Shown here piece after piece: positions 34,846-44,285 of a stretch of 64,000 nt of DNA. How positions within the stretch are numbered: the stretch's first letter is position 1; the number at the start of each line of letters is the position of its first letter. Below the pieces are notes generated by a model, which saw only the letters and a list, made by a program, of their open reading frames with translations, ran no database searches and was not told the origin of the DNA. The position numbers and the translations under genes were made by a program. Source of the stretch: Labilibaculum sp. (GTDB lineage Bacteria > Bacteroidota > Bacteroidia > Bacteroidales > Marinifilaceae); the NCBI RefSeq assembly GCF_963664555.1, contig NZ_OY761461.1, positions 4,319,769-4,383,768 of the forward strand, given 5' to 3'.

Positions 34846-34899
34846 AATTTTGATTCATAAAAACAGTAACAAAAATTAAGTTGTACATAAATCCCAACT

Positions 34900-35574
34900 A
34901 TGAGATTTTATCTACCCATTTGCCTGCTTACTATACTAATTTGCTTAAACTTCTCAGTAAGTTTCGGGCAGATTACTCCTGTTGCACAAAACGATACGGT
35001 TTCAATAACCAATAAAAGCCTTGCAAACGAAGTGGTATATATAGAAGTTGATTTTCTGGAAAATGACAAATTTTCTGATGTTGATGGACTTAAGATTTCA
35101 ATCTTAAATCAAACCGACCAATATGGAAAAATGCATTTGATAGAGAATAACACTTTAATGATTTACTATCCTTATGAAAATTCATTTGGCACGGATACTA
35201 TCCGCTATCAAATTTGTAATGAAAATAATAATTGCAGTAAAGCTTTCGTTCTCGTAAATGTTCTGGATCCAAATCAGGTTGAACTTATGATCCCATCATC
35301 CTTTACCCCCAACAATGATGGAACCAACGAGAAATTTTTTATCAAAGGAATAGAGAACTATCCTGAAAATGAATTCATCGTATTTTCCAGATGGGGAACA
35401 AAGGTTTTTGAAAAACGAAATTATTCAAATGATGATGCCTGGGATGGTGGTTACAATAAGGCCGGCGTAAAATTAGGTCCGGGGGATAAACTTCCCAAAG
35501 GAACCTATTTCTTTAAGTTGATTATTAAAGACAAAGAGTATGTGAAAAGTGGCTATATTGTTATTAAATACTGA
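34900..35574 (+). CDS. Small T9SS cargo with type B (gliding-motility) C-terminal domain
   Basis: A 224-residue exported protein: signal peptide to about residue 24 (ending FGQ), one Ig/cadherin-like beta domain (about 25-125) and a type B C-terminal secretion domain (about 128-224) recognised by PSSFTPNNDGTNE, FSRWGTKVFE and a GTYFFKL-GYIVIKY ending. In the family this domain directs T9SS export together with a partner PorP/SprF. Here that partner follows after 2 bp. It is unusually short for an adhesin, so it may be an anchor or adaptor. Confidence 0.88.
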   Translation: MRFYLPICLLTILICLNFSVSFGQITPVAQNDTVSITNKSLANEVVYIEVDFLENDKFSDVDGLKISILNQTDQYGKMHLIENNTLMIYYPYENSFGTDTIRYQICNENNNCSKAFVLVNVLDPNQVELMIPSSFTPNNDGTNEKFFIKGIENYPENEFIVFSRWGTKVFEKRNYSNDDAWDGGYNKAGVKLGPGDKLPKGTYFFKLIIKDKEYVKSGYIVIKY

Positions 35575-35576
35575 TA

Positions 35577-36530
35577 ATGAATTACATACTAAAACAATCT
35601 ATTCTCTTTGCATTCATCATTTTATGCTCTGTTACCTTACGGGCTCAGGAAGAAATCCGATTTTCAAATCATAAATACAACCGACTTTTTTACAATCCAG
35701 CTTATGCTGGTAACACCGGATTTATGGAAGCTGTTCTTGCCTACCGAAACCAATGGGTAGGAGTTGAAGGATCGCCGGCAACTACAATGGTTTCATTTCA
35801 GGCTCCAATAAACTACACAAATTCGGGTTTAGGAGCTGTTGCCTACCACAACAAATTTGGAATTCAATCGGATGTTGCAATCTTTTTTAATTATGCCTAT
35901 CAAATTCAAATCAACCACGAAGGTAAATTATCAATGGGATTGCAGGCTGGTTTCATTAATAAACAAGTTAATTGGACAGAATTGACTTTTTATGATCCGA
36001 ACCCAAGCAGTCCTAATGATGCAATAATCCCTGATAATAACATATCAACCTGGGTACCAAATTTTGGATTAGGCTTTTACTACTACACTTCCGAGTACTA
36101 TTTCAGCCTTTCCATTCCAAGATTACTTTCGAATGATCAGCCCTCAACAGAAGGCATATCAAATAATGTGAGCTTTGATTCAAAATCACTTTTCTATTAT
36201 TTAGGTGCTGGAGTTACCTTGCCAGTTAACCGGGAAATTAATTTCTCTCCTTCTGTTTTATTTGTTGGTTCACATAAAACCTCGAACCTGATAAATGTAA
36301 ACCTCGACTTTATACACCATAGCGGTGTATCTGTGGGAGCTGGTTACAGAAGTGATGGCACATGGGCCGGTTTATTTGGCTATCAACTAACTCAAAAACT
36401 AAGATTTTCATACTCTTATGAAAAATCTTTCGGAAATTATCCCACAAAAGGCTATACAAATCATGAAATAATATTAAATTACAATTTATCATTACGTAAA
36501 AGTCAGATTACATCACCAAGATATTTCTAG
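35577..36530 (+). CDS. PorP/SprF-family T9SS outer-membrane protein
   Basis: A 317-residue beta-barrel with signal peptide (cleavage near LRAQ, residue 23). Family features: IRFSNHKYNRLFYNPAYAGNTG at the start of the mature protein, then YRNQWVGVEGSP and repeated amphipathic strands. SprF-type proteins are dedicated partners for type B CTD cargo, fitting the gene just upstream. The OmpA-family gene starts 4 bp downstream, a common triad. Confidence 0.93.
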   Translation: MNYILKQSILFAFIILCSVTLRAQEEIRFSNHKYNRLFYNPAYAGNTGFMEAVLAYRNQWVGVEGSPATTMVSFQAPINYTNSGLGAVAYHNKFGIQSDVAIFFNYAYQIQINHEGKLSMGLQAGFINKQVNWTELTFYDPNPSSPNDAIIPDNNISTWVPNFGLGFYYYTSEYYFSLSIPRLLSNDQPSTEGISNNVSFDSKSLFYYLGAGVTLPVNREINFSPSVLFVGSHKTSNLINVNLDFIHHSGVSVGAGYRSDGTWAGLFGYQLTQKLRFSYSYEKSFGNYPTKGYTNHEIILNYNLSLRKSQITSPRYF

Positions 36531-36534
36531 TAAT

Positions 36535-38619
36535 ATGAATAGGAGCCGAATCTTACATTTTCTCTTAATTATTATATTTGTTCTGTCAGGTGTTTCGGCA
36601 TCCTTAGCTCAAAATCAGCAAATACAAAAAGTCGATCGTTTGTACAATAACAAAGAGTTTGCGGCTGCTGCTTACTACTATGAAAAACACCTCGAAAATT
36701 CTGAAGATATTGAAATAAAGAGAAAACTTGCCGATTGCTATCTTCAAATACAAAAAGATACCGAAGCAAATTATTTACTTGAAAGTATTGTTGCTGATTC
36801 GGAAGCCAATGCTGAAGACTATCTGAATTATGCAAATCTCTTAAAGAGAGTTCGCAACTATGAAAAAGCAAAAGTTTTTTTCAAAAAGTATGCGGAATTA
36901 AAACCTGAAAACAAAAATATTAGCAACTTGATTCTCTCCTGTGATTTAATTAATGAGTTACAAGATGATCACTTGTATTCTATAGAATCAATTTCTATTA
37001 ACTCTCCTCAATCCGATTTTGCATCTGCATTTTATAAAAACGGGCTTGTTTTTGTTTCCGGACGAAAAAATAATACTTCGAAACAAATGGATGGTAGAAG
37101 TGGAGAATACTTTTTAGACATGTATTTTTCAGAAAAATCGGGAAATAATTTTTTAAGCCCTAAATCCTTTTCTGATAATTTTAACACGAAATATCATGAA
37201 GGACCAGCCTGCTTTAGTGCAAATGAAAAATTTATTTTCTTCACCCGAAACAAAGGAACTTTAAATCTGGAAGGGAAGTCGGAATTAAATATTTACACTT
37301 CAAGACACAATGATACTGACTGGGATAAGGCCGAAATCTTCCAATTCTCTGGTCAGACATATTCCATGGGCCATCCAAGTATTTCCCCCGACGGAAGACA
37401 CCTTTATTTTATCTCGAATATGGATGGAGGCTACGGCGGTACAGATATTTATGTTTGTCAAAAGTCTGGATTTAGCTGGAGCAGGCCGATTAACTGTGGC
37501 CCTGCCATTAATACTGACGGCAACGAAATGTTCCCGTTTATTGCAGAAGATGGTTATTTATATTTTGCTTCGGACGGCCATATAGGTTTTGGGGGCTTAG
37601 ATATTTTCAAATCAATTTTTGAACAAAACGAATGGACATATCCAGTTAATTTGGGGCCTCCTTTCAATTCCTCAAAAGATGATTTTGGATATTTAATCAG
37701 AAAAAACAAAGAAATTGGTTATTTTTCTTCAAACCGGAATGGCAGCGATGATATTTTTGAATTCAGACAGAATCCTGAAAAAACACAAAATCTACGTGGA
37801 CGATTACTTGCCAGCAATACCAAAAGTGCTTTAAAAGATGTTGAGGTTATTCTTATGGATAATTTATCCCGAGAGAAATCAACCAAAACAGACGAAAAAG
37901 GGCTTTTTTCTTTTGATATTTTTAAAGGCAAAAATTACAGTTTAATTGTCAACAAACCTGGTTACAAAACAAAACGAATTCTCTATTTTGCTCCTGACGA
38001 ACAAACAGCTCCCAAGCAATTAAATATTGCTATGGATACTACTCATTGGGTACGATTCAAAGGAAATATAATAGATCAGTTTTCTGCCCATGCTGTTGAA
38101 GAAGCCTTAATTCAGATAATTAATCAGAGTTACAAAAGTAATTCATTTTGTGTGACTGATAAATATGGTGATTTTGAACAAGAGATTGATCCTTCAAGAG
38201 CTTACGAAATCATTATCCAAAAAGATGGTTATTTCACCAAAGTAATCAACAATTACAAATATCAATCAGCAAAATTTGAGCAAATTGAACTTCAAAAATT
38301 CTCTGTCAATCAAGATATGGAACTGTACGGAGTTGAGTACGATGAGGGCTCATGGGAATTAAAAGAAAATACAATAATGGAGCTGAACAATTTAGCCAGT
38401 CTTTTAAAAGTAAATCCTCATATTTCCATTGAAATTAATGGATTTACGAATCTGGATAAAGGAAAAAAAGAAAACAATATAATTTGCCGGCAAAGAGCAA
38501 AAATCGCCTCTGAATATATAATCTCCAAAGGCATAACCCCAAATCGAGTTCAATACAAATCAGCCGGATACAATTCTGGCAGATCAGTTTTAGTTGTAAA
38601 ACTAACTGAAGCATTTTAA
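36535..38619 (+). CDS. PorE-like OmpA-family protein (TPR, PD40, degenerate OmpA)
   Basis: A 694-residue exported protein: signal peptide to about 26, TPR helices (about 30-130), PD40 propeller (about 145-410), two carboxypeptidase-regulatory-like beta domains (about 415-580) and an OmpA-like C terminus (about 600-690). The order is that of PorE, a peptidoglycan-associated T9SS component. The OmpA domain retains an Arg (RQRAKIASEYI) but has GFTN where GHTD is usual, so peptidoglycan binding may be weakened. It is the third gene of the surface cluster; rhomboid starts 10 bp later. Confidence 0.88.
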   Translation: MNRSRILHFLLIIIFVLSGVSASLAQNQQIQKVDRLYNNKEFAAAAYYYEKHLENSEDIEIKRKLADCYLQIQKDTEANYLLESIVADSEANAEDYLNYANLLKRVRNYEKAKVFFKKYAELKPENKNISNLILSCDLINELQDDHLYSIESISINSPQSDFASAFYKNGLVFVSGRKNNTSKQMDGRSGEYFLDMYFSEKSGNNFLSPKSFSDNFNTKYHEGPACFSANEKFIFFTRNKGTLNLEGKSELNIYTSRHNDTDWDKAEIFQFSGQTYSMGHPSISPDGRHLYFISNMDGGYGGTDIYVCQKSGFSWSRPINCGPAINTDGNEMFPFIAEDGYLYFASDGHIGFGGLDIFKSIFEQNEWTYPVNLGPPFNSSKDDFGYLIRKNKEIGYFSSNRNGSDDIFEFRQNPEKTQNLRGRLLASNTKSALKDVEVILMDNLSREKSTKTDEKGLFSFDIFKGKNYSLIVNKPGYKTKRILYFAPDEQTAPKQLNIAMDTTHWVRFKGNIIDQFSAHAVEEALIQIINQSYKSNSFCVTDKYGDFEQEIDPSRAYEIIIQKDGYFTKVINNYKYQSAKFEQIELQKFSVNQDMELYGVEYDEGSWELKENTIMELNNLASLLKVNPHISIEINGFTNLDKGKKENNIICRQRAKIASEYIISKGITPNRVQYKSAGYNSGRSVLVVKLTEAF

Positions 38620-38629
38620 ACTATAAAAA

Positions 38630-39235
38630 ATGACCATCATAATAATTGCCATTACTGTTTTAATATCATTTGCTGCCTTTAATAAGGTTGAGTTATTGTA
38701 CAAATACCAATTTAATGCTTACCAAATAATTAAAAGAAATCAATGGTATCGAATACTTACCTATGGTTTTCTTCATGCTAATTGGGATCATCTGTTGGTG
38801 AATATGTTTGTGCTTTTTTTCTTTGGAAGAGTACTGGAAACTTATTTCAACTACTATTTTGGAGCTTCGGCAGTTCTTTATTTTATTTTGTTGTATGTTG
38901 GCGCCATTGTATTTTCAACTCTTTACGATTTAAGAAAACATCGTGAGCATTATCATTACAATGCTGTTGGTGCTTCGGGTGCTACTTCTGCTGTAGTTTT
39001 TGCGGCAATCTTCTTTGCTCCTTTAGAAAACATTTATTTCATGTTTTTTATTCCGATCCCAGGAATTATTTTCGCCTTAGGATATTTATACTATTCATAT
39101 TACATGAGTAAGAAAAATTTAGATAACATTGGCCACAGTGCCCATTTCTACGGGGCTCTTTTCGGATTTCTATTTCCAATCCTTATTAAACCCCAATTAT
39201 TCTCCTTATTTTTGCATCAGATTCTCAATTTCTAG
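38630..39235 (+). CDS. Rhomboid intramembrane serine protease
   Basis: A 201-residue, six-span rhomboid. The catalytic dyad is visible: GASG (Ser116) and His172 in HSAHFYGALFG. The oxyanion-supporting H-x3-N motif is at His54/Asn58 (WDHLLVN). No extra soluble domain. It cleaves membrane proteins within the bilayer; substrates are unknown. Its place between surface-protein and metabolic genes suggests operon convenience rather than a shared pathway. Confidence 0.92.
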   Translation: MTIIIIAITVLISFAAFNKVELLYKYQFNAYQIIKRNQWYRILTYGFLHANWDHLLVNMFVLFFFGRVLETYFNYYFGASAVLYFILLYVGAIVFSTLYDLRKHREHYHYNAVGASGATSAVVFAAIFFAPLENIYFMFFIPIPGIIFALGYLYYSYYMSKKNLDNIGHSAHFYGALFGFLFPILIKPQLFSLFLHQILNF

Positions 39236-39238
39236 AAC

Positions 39239-39736
39239 ATGCAAAAAGCCCTTTTTCTTGATCGTGATGGTGTAATAAACTCTGACGAAGGACATTATTA
39301 TATTTACAAAACCGAAGATTTTAAAATTAATGAAGGCATTATTCCTTCCTTACAAAAAATTTCAGAAGCTGGATATATTTTATTCATAGTAACAAATCAG
39401 GGGGGTATTGCCAAAGGAATCTATTCCGAATCTGATGTGGAAATACTTCATAAACATTTACTTTCTGTTTTAGAAAAGAAAAATATCCATATAAAAAAGA
39501 TTTACTTCTGCCCTCATCACGAAAGTATAGCAAAGTGTGATTGCCGGAAACCAAGTCCTTTTTTCATAAAAAAAGCCATTGCCGATTTTAATATTGATGC
39601 TTCTAAATCCTATATGATTGGAGATAGTACCAGAGATATTCAGGCTGCGGAAGCTGCCGGAATAAAGGGAATAAAAATTAAATCCAATGAAAATATTAGT
39701 ATTTATTGTGATCAGATCGTAAAGGGAGAAATATAA
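39239..39736 (+). CDS. HAD-IIIA phosphatase (GmhB/HisB-N type)
   Basis: A 165-residue HAD hydrolase. Motif I is FLDRDGVIN (Asp8, Asp10), motif II the Thr in FIVTNQGG, and motif IV IGDSTRD. A zinc loop is present (CPHH and CDCRKP), diagnostic of the GmhB/histidinol-phosphatase subgroup. Heptose-1,7-bisphosphate phosphatase is the most likely function, but there are no heptose genes around to confirm it. Confidence 0.88.
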   Translation: MQKALFLDRDGVINSDEGHYYIYKTEDFKINEGIIPSLQKISEAGYILFIVTNQGGIAKGIYSESDVEILHKHLLSVLEKKNIHIKKIYFCPHHESIAKCDCRKPSPFFIKKAIADFNIDASKSYMIGDSTRDIQAAEAAGIKGIKIKSNENISIYCDQIVKGEI

Positions 39737-39738
39737 AA

Positions 39739-40596
39739 ATGAATACAGCTGAAAAAATATGTTTAGACGGTACACTATACGCCAAAGATGAATTGTTTTT
39801 TGGAGCAGGAAATAGAGCCTTTCGTTATGGTGATTCACTTTTCGAAACCATTCATGCCAACGGAACTGAAATTCAGTTTCTTCCAGAACATCTTAATCGC
39901 TTAACTAAAGGAATGGACTGCTTGGGTATGATTGTTCCTCATGGATTCCGTGAAAAAATTCAAACAGATATCACTTTTTTAATCCATAAAAATAAAGCAT
40001 TTGCAGGCACAAGAATTCGATTGAGCGTTTTTCGCAAAGATGGTGGACTGTATGCACCAAAGGATAATTCAATTTCTTACCTGATAGAAACTTCTCCTTT
40101 GGAACATGATCATTACATACTAAACCGAAAAGGGTTAAAAGTTGGAATTTATGAGGAAATGAGGAAATCTCACAACCTAATATCGAGATTTAAGACCGGA
40201 AATTCACTGCCATTTATTTTGGCGGCAAACTACCGTGAAAAAATGAATTGGGATGACTGTATTTTACTTAACGATAGAGGGAATATTGTAGAAACTATCA
40301 GTTCAAACCTATTTTTAATGAAAGATGGAATTTTAATGACTCCTTCGCTTGAAAATGGCAGCGTTTCCGGAATTATGAGAGAACAGGTTATTGAAGCTGC
40401 AATAGATATTAACATTACTGTTTTTGATGATTGTGTTTTAAATCCTGAAGATCTTTTGGCTGCCGATGAAATATTTCTGACCAATGCAATCAATGGTATT
40501 CAGTGGGTTGTTGCATATCAGGAAAGACGGTATTTTAATAAAACGGCTAAACTTTTAATTGAGGAATTAAACCGCAGAGCTTTTAATGAGAGATAA
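39739..40596 (+). CDS. Class IV aminotransferase (BCAT/PabC type)
   Basis: A 285-residue PLP enzyme of fold type IV. The Schiff-base lysine is Lys152 (SRFKTGNSLPFI), the cofactor glutamate region is GNIVETISSNLFL, and the phosphate loop is GSVSGIMREQVIE. 4-amino-4-deoxychorismate lyase and branched-chain aminotransferase are both possible. The short length and single-gene context lean slightly to PabC. It is the last gene of the plus-strand run, 2 bp after the HAD gene. Confidence 0.85.
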   Translation: MNTAEKICLDGTLYAKDELFFGAGNRAFRYGDSLFETIHANGTEIQFLPEHLNRLTKGMDCLGMIVPHGFREKIQTDITFLIHKNKAFAGTRIRLSVFRKDGGLYAPKDNSISYLIETSPLEHDHYILNRKGLKVGIYEEMRKSHNLISRFKTGNSLPFILAANYREKMNWDDCILLNDRGNIVETISSNLFLMKDGILMTPSLENGSVSGIMREQVIEAAIDINITVFDDCVLNPEDLLAADEIFLTNAINGIQWVVAYQERRYFNKTAKLLIEELNRRAFNER

Positions 40597-40614
40597 TCTC
40601 AGATTAATTGGCAA

Positions 40615-41217
40615 CTAATTCATCCCCGGGTTTTCCGGAAAATTAGACCACATTTTATATCGTCCACCCATACGTCTCAAAGATTGTGCCCACAATCTTT
40701 CGTTATTGCAATCCATTATTTCCTGAACATCGAGCTGACTAACCAACCATGAATTTTCATTAATTTCATCACTGAGCTGTCCAATGCTCCATCCAGAATA
40801 ACCTGCAAAAAACCGAACCTGATCGGGCCGAACTGCCTTTTGTTCAATCAAGTCCTTTAAAACTCCAAAATCACCTCCCCAGTACAAGTTTTCAAAAATA
40901 TGAATACTATGCGGAATTAAATCCGGTATTGTGTGAAGAAAATAAATTCGATTTGTATCAACCGGACCACCTATAAAAACATCACCTTCAAAATGTGCAA
41001 TATTAATAAGCACCTCATCAATTGTTAAATTAACAGGCTTATTAAGAACAAAACCAACTGCACCATTCTGGTTACATTCAACCAATAAAACAAGAGATCG
41101 TTTAAAATAACGACCTTCCAAAAAAGGTTCAGCAATTAAAACTTTTCCCTTCTCTGGATTAATTTTGTTCTTTCCAACGCCAAAAAAATCTGATGTCTCG
41201 TCCACCATACCCCCCAA
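40615..41217 (-). CDS. YqgE/AlgH family protein (UPF0301)
   Basis: A 200-residue protein with the family landmarks KVLIAEPFL, GAVGFVLNKPVN, VFIGGPV and FAGYSGWSIGQL. Structures are known but function is not settled; in some bacteria it is described as a transcriptional regulator. It is convergent with the aminotransferase gene (18-bp gap). Confidence 0.93.
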   Translation of the reverse strand: MGGMVDETSDFFGVGKNKINPEKGKVLIAEPFLEGRYFKRSLVLLVECNQNGAVGFVLNKPVNLTIDEVLINIAHFEGDVFIGGPVDTNRIYFLHTIPDLIPHSIHIFENLYWGGDFGVLKDLIEQKAVRPDQVRFFAGYSGWSIGQLSDEINENSWLVSQLDVQEIMDCNNERLWAQSLRRMGGRYKMWSNFPENPGMN

Positions 41218-41355
41218 TTGTTTATACTTCCAAAATAACCAATTTTACTGAGTAAAAAAAGAATTTTATTATTTGGAAATTTGCCTTACTGAACCAATTC
41301 AATTAGCATAAATATTGCAAATTTATTATATTAGAGCCACCCTAAAACTAACTTC

Positions 41356-43299
41356 ATGTTCAAACAAATTTATTCAATCCTACTGATATTTCTAATCAAT
41401 CTAATTCCCTTTTTTGCATATTCTTCAAGCAATGCGGACCCTAAAGTACAGGGTAAACTGCAGGTTGAATTTCCAAAAATTATCATCGCAAATATTCCTA
41501 CACGAATTACAATATCAATAGATGATACAAGTAGCATTCCAAGTGAGACTGACAGTGTTTGGATTCAGGTAAACAACGAAAAAATATCAGCAAAAATTGA
41601 TGACAGACAAGTTGTTTTTCACTACACTTTTAAAGAAAAAAAAGAATTTCAAATCTACTTCCAAAACAAAAGTTTCACCAATACGATCAATCCAATTCCT
41701 TTATGGCTCTCTATACTTCCTCCACTGATAGCCATTCTTATGGCTCTGTTTTTTAAAGAAGTATTTTCTGCTTTATTCGTAGGTCTGTTTTCTGGAACAT
41801 TACTAATCTATTCGTATCAGGAAGCTTCCGTTTTTTCAGCCTTTTTTAAAGCCATATTTGCCATTTCGGATACATATATTCTTCAATCTTTGGCTGACAC
41901 GGGTCATATTTCTATCATTCTATTTTCAATGTTAATAGGTGCAATGGTTAATTTAATTACCAAAAATGGAGGAATGCAAGGAATAGTAAATAAACTTTCC
42001 AAATTCGCAGGCAGTCCGAGATCGGGACAATTTGTAACATGGCTTTTAGGAGTTCTTATTTTCTTTGATGATTATGCGAATACATTAATCGTTGGAAATA
42101 CAATGCGACCTGTTACCGACAGATTAAAAATATCAAGAGAAAAACTTGCATATATAGTTGATTCTACTGCTGCTCCTGTGGCATCGATCGCAATGATTAC
42201 AACCTGGATTGGTATCGAATTAAGCTACATTCAATCTGCCACGGTTCAAATAAATATAGATGAAAGTCCGTACAGCATTTTTCTCAATTCTCTACCCACA
42301 CGCTTTTATCCTTTCTTCACCCTATTTTTTATTTTAATGCTGGTGATTTTAAAAAAAGATTTTGGCCCCATGCTAAAAGCGGAAAAAAAATGCAGGCTTG
42401 AATTAGAATCAGAATCACTGGAAAGCGAAGTTGTACCATCCGAATTAAAAGAAATTCAGATAGATAAAAACACTCCTACCCGCTGGTACAATGCTGGCAT
42501 ACCAGTCTTAATTGTAATTTTAGGAACATTTGCAGGTTTGATTTATACTGGTTGGGATGCGAATATTTGGAACGATACAAATCTTGCCTTTGGTAAGAAA
42601 CTCTCTCACATTATTGGAGCTTCAGATTCATACCTTGCCCTTTTGTGGTCCTCTCTTTCGGCAGTCTTGGTCGCTCTGGCACTTACGATCGGTCAACGCA
42701 TACTCAGCTTAGGTCAAGCTGTAGATGCTCTGGTTGGTGGCTTTAAAAGCATGCTGACAGCAATTCTCATTTTAGTTCTTGCATGGGCATTGGCTGACAT
42801 CACTAAAGACATGCATACTGCTGATTTTATTTCGAATACTCTAATTGCAAGTAATGTTTCACCAATTCTCTTGCCATCCTTTACATTTATCCTTTCAGCC
42901 TTAATCGCATTTTCAACTGGCTCTTCCTGGGGAACTATGGCAATTCTATATCCTTTAATTTTGCCTGCATCATGGGCATTGTGCCATTCTGCCGGAATGA
43001 GTGATCTTGAAAGCATGAATATTTTCTACATTACTGTTTCTGCTATATTAGCTGGTTCTGTATTGGGTGATCATTGTTCACCAATTTCCGACACAACCAT
43101 TCTTAGTTCTCTGGCAAGCTCCTGCAACCATATTGAACACGTACGAACACAATTACCTTATGCTTTAACTGTAGGTATCGTTTCTATTTTTGCCGGTTTG
43201 CTTCCTGCCGCCTACGGGGTTTCTTCCTGGATTTTAGTACCTGTTGGATTTGTATGTCTTTTTTTAATTGTGAAGTACGTAGGAAACAAAACAGAATAA
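41356..43299 (+). CDS. NhaC-family Na+/H+ antiporter with extra N-terminal domain
   Basis: A 647-residue inner-membrane antiporter. The NhaC core (from about residue 115) has 11-12 spans with conserved GVLIFFDDYANTLIVG, DSTAAPVASIAMITTWIG and GDHCSPISDTTILSS. Residues 1-24 look like a signal peptide, and 25-112 form a beta-rich domain absent from ordinary NhaC proteins, presumably periplasmic. Monocistronic. A standard-length paralogue is at 59649. Confidence 0.9.
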   Translation: MFKQIYSILLIFLINLIPFFAYSSSNADPKVQGKLQVEFPKIIIANIPTRITISIDDTSSIPSETDSVWIQVNNEKISAKIDDRQVVFHYTFKEKKEFQIYFQNKSFTNTINPIPLWLSILPPLIAILMALFFKEVFSALFVGLFSGTLLIYSYQEASVFSAFFKAIFAISDTYILQSLADTGHISIILFSMLIGAMVNLITKNGGMQGIVNKLSKFAGSPRSGQFVTWLLGVLIFFDDYANTLIVGNTMRPVTDRLKISREKLAYIVDSTAAPVASIAMITTWIGIELSYIQSATVQINIDESPYSIFLNSLPTRFYPFFTLFFILMLVILKKDFGPMLKAEKKCRLELESESLESEVVPSELKEIQIDKNTPTRWYNAGIPVLIVILGTFAGLIYTGWDANIWNDTNLAFGKKLSHIIGASDSYLALLWSSLSAVLVALALTIGQRILSLGQAVDALVGGFKSMLTAILILVLAWALADITKDMHTADFISNTLIASNVSPILLPSFTFILSALIAFSTGSSWGTMAILYPLILPASWALCHSAGMSDLESMNIFYITVSAILAGSVLGDHCSPISDTTILSSLASSCNHIEHVRTQLPYALTVGIVSIFAGLLPAAYGVSSWILVPVGFVCLFLIVKYVGNKTE

Positions 43300-43455
43300 A
43301 AAACCCGACTTGTAATAGTGGGTACTATATATGCCGGAGTAAACTTTATGCTGATTTGCAATTGTTATATTTACAAGCATCCCACTGACCACAATGTATC
43401 AAACCAACACCTACTAAAAGTTATATGCGCTATAAGACACCCTTATTTACAAAAA
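43300..43455 (-). ncRNA. Possible degenerate fourth copy of the structured RNA
   Basis: On the minus strand this stretch repeats landmarks of the 44-kb RNAs in order: CTTTTAGTAGGTGTTGG, then CATTGTGGTCA, then ACTCCGGCATATATAG, then a stem ACCC/GGGT with a T6 tail (43303-43323). Match is weak in between. It may instead be only the terminator and 3-prime UTR of the GNAT gene. Confidence 0.3.
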
Positions 43456-43490
43456 GGTGGTATATAATCATGATTTTCAACAATCGTTAA

Positions 43491-43976
43491 CTATTTCAAT
43501 ATCAATTCCCAATATCCTACATCTATCCATTTATTAAATTTATATCCTACCTCCTTAAAATGCGCTACCTTCCCGAAGCCGATTTTTTCGTGCAATGCAA
43601 CACTGGCATCATTTGGTAAAGCAATACCACCAATTGCCGCATGCAGGTCTAGTTTTAACAGTTTTCTTATTAATTCCTGATACAACATAGTACCAATTCC
43701 TTTTCCCCTTGCATCAGGATGCAGGTAAACCGTGGTTTCGACAGAATATTTATAAGCACATCTTGATTTCCATTCACTCGCATAAGCATAGCCGTACATT
43801 TTTCCATTCTCAGAAAAAACAATCCATGGCAGTTTAGCTGTTATACTGAAAATTCTTGATTCCATTTCTTTGGGAGAAACCTCATTTTCCTCGAAAGTAA
43901 TTACAGTATTTTTTATATAATGATTATAAATTTTACAGATGTCTTCAGCATCAGAAAAGCATACATTTTTTATCAT
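43491..43976 (-). CDS. GNAT acetyltransferase (phosphinothricin acetyltransferase-like)
   Basis: A 161-residue GNAT enzyme. The acetyl-CoA pyrophosphate loop is HPDARGKGIGTMLYQ, followed by GIALPNDASVALHEKIGF typical of the PAT/Bar subgroup; the N terminus IYNHYIKNTVITFEE also fits. The natural substrate is unknown (methionine sulfone/sulfoximine-like compounds in characterised relatives). It starts 32 nt downstream of the terminator of RNA copy C. Confidence 0.88.
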   Translation of the reverse strand: MIKNVCFSDAEDICKIYNHYIKNTVITFEENEVSPKEMESRIFSITAKLPWIVFSENGKMYGYAYASEWKSRCAYKYSVETTVYLHPDARGKGIGTMLYQELIRKLLKLDLHAAIGGIALPNDASVALHEKIGFGKVAHFKEVGYKFNKWIDVGYWELILK

Positions 43977-44008
43977 AGAAACTAAATTTTGGATTGCCTT
44001 AAAGATAC

Positions 44009-44195
44009 AAAAAAAGAGAAGCCATCCCTTTCGGGATGGCTGTTACCCCAGTATATTTTGGAGCCCTTTTAGAATTGATTTGCTGTCTAGAATTACCACA
44101 TTACATCCAACAATCACTAACTAAAATATCCGGAAATTTCCCCTATAGATTCTCCCGAACGAGTACAAGACAATTAAAAACCCAAATAAGGTGAC
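44009..44195 (-). ncRNA. Structured small RNA, copy C
   Basis: Minus-strand unit of about 187 nt. It begins near GTCACC (44190-44195), has a 5-prime hairpin TTCGGGA/TTCCGGA (44153-44159 and 44129-44135) with loop core TATAGGGG, a middle nearly identical to copy A, then AGCCATCCC-GAAA-GGGATGGCT (44020-44041) and U7. The stems differ from copies A and B but still pair. No reading frame is conserved among the copies. Confidence 0.65.
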
Positions 44196-44285
44196 TACAT
44201 ATGTAAGAAATATGCAACTAATTATCTTATACTAAAATAAATAACTGCTTAAAAATTTTGATCGATGCACTAATTTATAATTACA

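Noticed and set aside
43939..44124. 61-codon plus-strand ORF over RNA copy C
   Set aside because: The frame is not kept in copies A and B, while the RNA stems are.
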